A stretch of 64,000 nt of DNA from Siphonodentalium dalli (taxonomy: Eukaryota; Mollusca; Scaphopoda; Gadilida; Siphonodentaliidae): assembly GCA_032622095.1 (NCBI GenBank), contig CP136066.1:191382816-191446815 (forward strand). Reading direction: 5' to 3'. Below, one piece after another: positions 58,388-64,000 of the stretch (position 1 is its first letter; each line of letters opens with the position of its first letter). The notes beneath the pieces are model-generated. The model worked only from the letters and a program-made list of their open reading frames with translations. It did no database searches and had not been told where the DNA came from. Position numbers and translations under genes: made by a program.

Positions 58388-59440
58388 TTCCCTATCCTCA
58401 TAGGAACGTTTTTTTTATTGTCAGACGACAATATGGATTTTAGAAATATGAGCGGGCATCATAAGTGATGTCCGCATATGCCAGAAGGTCTACCATAATG
58501 TCTACACGAAGCTGATCACTAATGACATGACGTCGCCCGATCGAAGCAAGGATATGTTCGCATTTTAAACGCCTACATACACACAAAGGTTCGATCATGT
58601 GACATTCACTGATATGTTGCCAATACCGCCTGTGACGCATATGACGCGTTCACTATGTCATGTTGTCCCAATGGAAAAATAATACAACAAAATAATCAAC
58701 TTAGACGCTGTATTGATATCTTATCTTTAGTTAAACAGTCCTTCTGTGTACGTTTCATTGTGTGCGTTATATCTCAGAACCAACAAGCGATAGCAACGAG
58801 TCGTCTTTCGGAGAACAATAACTGTGCATACTTGAAAAAATAACTCGCTATTCGGATGCTAATAACTTGACATTATTGCGAACAATGCACAGTGATTGTT
58901 ACATTGAAGCCAACTCGCCGTGATGGCTGGTCAGTTCTGAAATATAGCGGGAAAAATTAATCAAATGGAGTGTGCATTTAAAATGATGAGGACTGAGCGA
59001 AGTCTAAAATAACTTCACTGAATCCCAATGTCCCCGGTTACATGCATACTAAAACGTAGTTGTGAACCAATTATATTGTCAGTTTGGGCTTAGTGATGTT
59101 GATCCCTATGCATCTGAGTGAAATCTGTGATAAAACAAACGTCTTCCGCGACGCATCAGTATATTCATGATAAAAATGACTATTTTAAAATTAGATATGT
59201 TTATGTACGAAATCAATAGGAAATAAATTTACATGTACATTTACTTAAACTAGTTAAATTAGTTAAACTGAGATTTTGTTTCCAATTCATGGTGATTGTG
59301 AGAAAAATTATGAGAGTAAATTCTGAATGTATTTGGAAACGTGTGTAATAAAACAAAAACAGAGCGACCCAATATTTGCTTTTATTCGCATCAAGTCACT
59401 CGTAGAGATAAAGCGTTCACACGGTCGCTCATTTTTTGTG
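58388..59440. other. Upstream region of the PAN/lectin gene
   Basis: Would contain the promoter and any 5' UTR of the minus-strand gene. No clear TATA box within 100 bp. Only short unassigned ORFs. Confidence 0.35.
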
Positions 59441-59444
59441 TGAA

Positions 59445-59765
59445 GGCAATTCGATGTTCTCTCATGATCATTCAACATATCATCGTGCATATACGCACAT
59501 AATCGACTTATAATGTGAAATAGGTACGTAAATAGGTAACTCATGTTAAAGAGCGTACACCTGAAAAGTCGTGAGTTGGGTTATTTGTGTCATTGTCCGC
59601 ACATAATCTGCATAGAATCGCCTCATTATGAGACGTTAATTATACTAAAATGGTCTCATTGTCAGCACATTATCGACTCAAATCGAGACTGATTATGTAC
59701 AAAAAACATGTCTAATATAAGCAGATAATGAGCGGGTGTTTGGGCGAACAGGCTGGATCATTAAA
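59445..59765. repeat. Dispersed repeat family Z, copy 2
   Basis: Same landmark order and orientation as 44000-44440, including TTATTTGTGTCATTGTCCGCACATAATCTGC and GGGCGAACAGGCT. Directly followed by a repeat related to the 21.5-kb region. Confidence 0.8.
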
Positions 59766-59814
59766 GGTCTTTCATTTGGATAACAAAAATGTTGCATAAA
59801 ACTTTACTCTCTAA

Positions 59815-60005
59815 GAGTAGAATTTCTGTATATTCACTATATGCTTTGGGTGCACGCCTTCGCGTATAGGTGGTGTAATAAATTCCGCACTGGGCCTCTG
59901 TGTCTTTCCTACATATATACTCCACGTTGAGCTGGTCTTTTCTCTGGTGGACAGACCATTGCTATGTTCGAAATAGAGTCAAAGTTTGAATATAATTTGA
60001 ACTCC
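59815..60005. repeat. Diverged copy of part of the 2.6-kb unit
   Basis: AATTTCTGTATAT, ACGCC...GGTG, TTTTCTxTxGGACAG, CGAAATAGAGTCAxAGTTTGAAT match 21525-21715 (and 24130-24320) in order. Older than the other copies. Confidence 0.65.
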
Positions 60006-60271
60006 CATAATTTAAGCGGTCGTTGGATCGGTCCTGGTATGTGGAATGTCAGTGGACACCAGCGCCTTGCTCTCTTAGTTTAGTTTACATATACTTATTT
60101 GCCAAACTGATATGGTGAGGGGGTTCAAGTGCCCCCTTTAACACGAGTCTGTGTCAGCAGTTTTAAAATGATCATTCATGAAGTTAGTATTACTTCATGT
60201 AGCCTGTCTCTGCGCTTGATTCATCTCTCCTGTTATCATTACTCTCAGGTCGCGTGCTGTTCTCATCCGAG

Positions 60272-60505
60272 CTACATATCGAGCTGACAGATTACTGGCC
60301 TCTTCTCTGTTGGACAGGTCACTGTCTTCCATTTGAATCTGTAGAGGTTGGCGAACTTGATGCACTGTTTGGTATCCGGGTTGACAGGTTCCTTGTTGTC
60401 GTTTCGCCAAGAAAAATAGTTCATTGGTGAACCATCGTGAAGATTCCACTTTCCTGCATCATAAAACCCGTCGATGAAAGCCGAGCCTAGAATACAAAGG
60501 TTCGT
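60272..60505 (-). CDS. C-type lectin domain, C-terminal exon (gene B)
   Basis: 77 codons plus stop, after an AATAAG acceptor. About three quarters identical to the gene A exon (29656-29883): the same Ile-Leu-Gly-Ser-Ala-Phe, Gly-Phe-Tyr-Asp-Ala-Gly, Leu-His-Asp-Gly-Ser-Pro-Met, Gln-Cys-Ile-Lys-Phe-Ala-Asn-Leu-Tyr and Cys-Pro-Thr-Glu-Lys-Arg-Pro-Val segments. The loop between Trp-Arg and Gln-Cys is longer and reads Asn-Lys-Glu-Pro-Val-Asn, containing an Glu-Pro-x-Asn set. Upstream exons were not found up to 64 kb, so the gene continues outside or is partial. It lies upstream of gene A in the same orientation, as in a tandem family. Confidence 0.85.
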   Translation of the reverse strand, partial: TNLCILGSAFIDGFYDAGKWNLHDGSPMNYFSWRNDNKEPVNPDTKQCIKFANLYRFKWKTVTCPTEKRPVICQLDM

Positions 60506-60553
60506 CTTATTGTAAACAATGTTTAATTTGAGTAGAAGAGGACATCATATTAA

Positions 60554-60727
60554 AGGCACATGTGGCCTTAATTGTCGAAAATATTCATATTTGTTCCAAA
60601 CACCGTAACCAGAAAAAACATTAAAACGCATACAGTTCCGTTCATATATACCATGACCATCGCGTAAACAGCATGTTATCATAAAGACCTACTATATTTT
60701 ACCTAAGCAAGAGCCTGATTGTGTTAT
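60554..60727. mobile_element. TTAA-flanked MITE, copy 3, truncated
   Basis: Starts AGGCACATGTGGCC right after TTAA (60550-60553) and follows the reverse complement of copies 1 and 2 for 174 bp, then stops at GATTGTGTTA. It lies about 50 bp upstream of the gene B lectin exon, inside its intron. Confidence 0.8.
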
Positions 60728-60749
60728 TAATGGGGCTGATCTATGACAA

Positions 60750-60875
60750 AATCGTGAATTTTATGGTAAAAGCACCAAACTTGACACGCATGTACTACAT
60801 ATAAAAATAAGACATTTTGGATATCATGCCAAGCTGGAAAATGCCCATGGTTGCCATGGCAACCGTGTTGACAAA
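60750..60875. repeat. Dispersed repeat with an X-box-like palindrome
   Basis: AATTTTATGGTAAAAGCA, GACACGCATGTA, ACATTTTGGATAT and GTTGCCATGGCAACC. A second copy at 62700-62855 shares the first blocks (AATTTTATGGTAAAAGCA, GGCACACATGTA, CATTTTGGATAT) but has decayed in the palindrome (GTTGCAATGCCAACC). GTTGCCATGGCAAC is the known RFX X-box consensus. Confidence 0.65.
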
Positions 60876-61810
60876 CAATATTGTTTTTCTCTCAATCCCA
60901 ACAAGTATGCATCGTTATGACTCAGTTTCTGATCGAAAAACAATGTTTTGTGTACCTATTTGTGCTGAAAATGGATCAGGCTATATATCCATTGACTCAT
61001 GTGTCCGTTATAGTACAATTTTAAGGATTGCAAAACACAAATTAAAGGCTAGAAGATGATGGAATAGCGTAAATATAATGCAAAAACAAAACAAAACAAT
61101 GGTATGTACATAGGGTTGTTTGTTTTGATTACTATACTTGATGGTTACAATGAAACGAGAAGCATTTATATGATACACAACTGTCTGACTGTTGAGTATG
61201 ACAATCTTCCGCGCTAACTTTATATCATATTATCATTTTAACGAGTGTGTGTGTGGACAACCTGGCAACCGTTGCTAAGGAGCTACCCGATTACCTTTGT
61301 GCAGCTATAATAACACTTACTCACAATTTGACAAGCTTCTAATCATTGTGGAATTATATGCGCAACATACAAGTACCTCAACGTTTAAATATTTATGATA
61401 TTAACTATAATTCTTCAAAATAGAGGTCAGCAAATGTTTTTATTACGAGCGTAGGTGCGAATTATGTGCGACAAGGAATGATAGGAATTGTTTACATTTG
61501 CAATAGGAATATAATGAGATATATGTAATTCCTCATATAGTTGTTATACAACTGAAGTGTGCTAAAACAAATTGATTCTAAAATATTATGAGAATCAATC
61601 GTGCAATAACTCGTGGCATTTCGTCACTCCAATATGGGATAAAAAAATCGAAGACACTCATTCTGCGATTCTAATAAGTGGCATTCAAGAATGTGAAAGG
61701 ATAGTCATGTATGAAGAATTCAAGACAAATCGCCAGTCAATTCTGCTAGTTGTGTGAACGCACCCTAAAGAGTTGGAAAAATTTGCATACATGCCACTGT
61801 TGGCAACACT
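60876..61810. other. No gene recognised
   Basis: Short ORFs only. The plus-strand frame 60817-61059 overlaps the X-box repeat and has no recognised domain. Confidence 0.4.
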
Positions 61811-61812
61811 TA

Positions 61813-61976
61813 CAGTAATGCCCTAAGTAACCGACCTTTTAACCACAGCAGAATTATGGCTAACTTTTCAGGATTTAGTCGGAAATATGGATATTTATTT
61901 CCGACTAAATCCTGAAAAGTTAGGCCAACCCACAATTCTGCTGTGGTTAAGGGGTCGATTACTTAGGACATTACTG
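61813..61976. mobile_element. Palindromic MITE with TA target site (mariner-like)
   Basis: A 164-bp element flanked by TA on both sides, starting CAGTAATGCCCTAAGTAA. The two arms are about 75 bp and nearly perfect complements, with a 10-base loop near 61890. TA duplication and CAGT ends are typical of Tc1/mariner-type MITEs. The inner arm contains TTCAGGATTTAGTC, also found in the foldback elements. Confidence 0.85.
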
Positions 61977-61978
61977 TA

Positions 61979-64000
61979 TTTGCAATTGCAGCTGCGTAGA
62001 TCAGTACAGCGTAATGATGCCCTCGAGAATTTACAAATGTTTTTGCACCCTTTCTAGCAACCACATCGCAATAATTCTCGGCAACCTTTAGATGCTTCAG
62101 GAAGGTCGGTCCATTTCACACTCCAACTTCCTTCATAGTAGCCTGTCATTTGTATAAAAAAAATGGGTTTCGTAAACAAATTTGGCGATTTTGGGCAATG
62201 TAGTTAATCGTAAATCCCATATACTGGAGACATTGAAAACCAACGATGACAACCTTCTTATGGATTAGTTGCCTCAAAAATGGCGTTACCATAGCAACAG
62301 TATGTGGTTTCTGAGAATTCTGGAAAATGATCATATATGAAGTATTTTAGTGAGAACGGTGGACTTATTGGTGGATATAGTTATATAATAATACGTATAT
62401 GTATATATTCTCCAAGACGAACCGCCAGTACTGATAGCCAGTGACTATGAATGGTCAAGTGTTTTTATCACTTCATGTCCTATTATTTGTCTTTATGAGG
62501 AACCGTTCTCAATTTATTGCATCATATTGGTATTTTGTTACATTCTGGAGATCATAGCCTTTATTTTGAGCCACATATCTTATCCATATGCTGATTATTA
62601 CTTGTGTGAGAGATTTTACGAAACATGTGACCGGGCCAATTGCCGACCTTTAAAATTAGAAATTGCTCTTCCCGATAGACAATGGCCACACCATTAGTTG
62701 GGTGGAATCGTCAATTTTATGGTAAAAGCATCGAAGTTGGCACACATGTATATTACACCATTATATGTCATTTTGGATATGATCCGAAGAATGTACACCG
62801 TTGCAATGCCAACCATTTTGGTGAAAACATATGTTTTTGCCATACTCTAGTCATTATGTATTGATAATGACCAACAACCTCATAGAAAACTGTTCACATT
62901 GCATCTATTTTGATTGGACCATATACTTGTTAGAACGTATACATTTTATATATGGGTAGATTCCTAAATGCTACCCCCAACAGTATGGTAATATGACGCA
63001 CGTACGCCAATAATAATATATATTTAACAATGGTTTTGAAGTTTTGATTTATTTCGAGATATTGTTGTAGAACAGGGATCAGTTCAGTTGAAATGCTTTA
63101 AAGTTATCGCCCTGGGAATGCCCAAGTACACAATTTACAATCCATATCTCAGGTAAAACATCCGCTTTGCGAAAACGATCGAGATGTTGCTATGAAAAAT
63201 CCGTTTATCAACTACGCATCAAATCGGTCGTCGTTTGTTCAAGTCATATATCGCGATATGGACATTAATTTTTTTAAATAGAAAAATGAGCCTTTTTTTG
63301 TGTTTGATTGCTTTGAAAAATTCGACTGACTGAATACTGTGAAGGGATAGTTGAACACAATTTCAATAGAACACAAACATGATATGTAAGACAGACGTAG
63401 AGAGGGAGAGAGATCATACAAAGTGAAAGACAAGGTAATATAGATGGAGAATGAAGAGAGAGAGCGCGGGAAGGAAAGATGCTTCTTTGACAGCACACTA
63501 CATGTATTTGGTGATTTGATTATTTTAGTCTTAGTGCACTTTATTGTATCAAATAATTAATATCATGTCATGCCATGTCCCATCCAACTATTTCAATCCG
63601 TGTGTGTAGGTTTATACATTGAAAAATTGAAAATGTATTTCGAAGATTGAAAATCGGATGGTGGTCATGGCATTCCCATGTATGGATTTTGTCTCGGAGA
63701 GATCAACAGGAAGTTATCGACAAATATAACTGCACTGTGGTTCCCCGTCTGCATTTAAATCGTCAACACGTCTGTAACTGGCTGAACCAGTTTTCATTAT
63801 TTTCAAAAAGGAAAAAAACGTTCGATACTAAGTCACGGAAGACTGCTAATTTCTGACGTTGTCATATATTACAATGCTACACCATCAGCGTGAATAACCG
63901 TGACAATTGTGTCCTCAATAACAAAAACACATTGGAGGGGGCAGTCTTCGATTTTGTATTGGTTATGGCACAGTATGGTGTGGACGGCTGTTTCCTATGT
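61979..64000. other. No gene recognised
   Basis: Apart from the repeat at 62700-62855 and a GA-rich patch (about 63395-63475), I see only short frames. The sequence ends inside non-repetitive DNA. Confidence 0.4.

Noticed and set aside
1-64000. tRNA and rRNA genes
   Set aside because: I looked for cloverleaf-like GGTTCGAATCC/A-box patterns and conserved rRNA blocks and found none convincing; a covariance-model scan would be decisive.

Overview
The window looks like nuclear DNA from a marine invertebrate, most likely a mollusc or another lophotrochozoan. It is AT-rich and intron-rich, has no bacterial operons, and is dominated by repeats: non-LTR retrotransposon fragments, several MITE families, and long inverted-repeat elements. 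The few recognisable host exons encode secreted PAN/apple and C-type lectin domains. The species cannot be named from the sequence.

Region by region. 1-13.4 kb is a rearranged locus. A decayed multi-ORF unit is interrupted by a giant foldback element (1.6-kb arms, 16-bp shared ends, a C2H2 zinc-finger ORF in each arm). One intact, one right-truncated and one internally deleted copy are present. Matching 6-bp flanks show that the segment between two insertions was inverted and then tandemly duplicated (offset 4,084 bp). 13.4-20 kb holds small palindromic MITEs, a TTAA-flanked 0.49-kb MITE nested in a larger inverted-repeat element, roughly 320-bp tandem repeats, an RTE-like tail and a GGTTC minisatellite. 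20.7-29.1 kb is a 2.6-kb direct tandem duplication plus a third, diverged inverted copy, all carrying AAGATGGCGGC-type (YY1-like) motifs. 35.9-40.7 kb is a 30-bp satellite of about 159 units, and 42.8-44.0 kb is a 29/19-bp minisatellite. 51.3-56.8 kb is a second long inverted-repeat element (about 1.3-kb arms, 2.7-kb spacer) lying inside a tandem array.

Host genes. On the minus strand, exons at 58.39-58.08 kb (signal peptide plus PAN/apple), 45.80-45.70 kb (Cys-rich, EGF-like), 32.85-32.66 kb (N-terminal half of a C-type lectin domain) and 29.88-29.66 kb (C-terminal half) line up in order. Splice phases match for the first three. I infer one secreted PAN-EGF-lectin gene of about 29 kb whose introns contain the satellites and a LINE fragment. 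The last junction is out of phase as read, so the model is provisional. A paralogous lectin terminal exon lies upstream at 60.27-60.51 kb and belongs to a second gene that continues beyond the recognisable sequence.

Most other open frames are chance or repeat-derived and are not annotated as genes.
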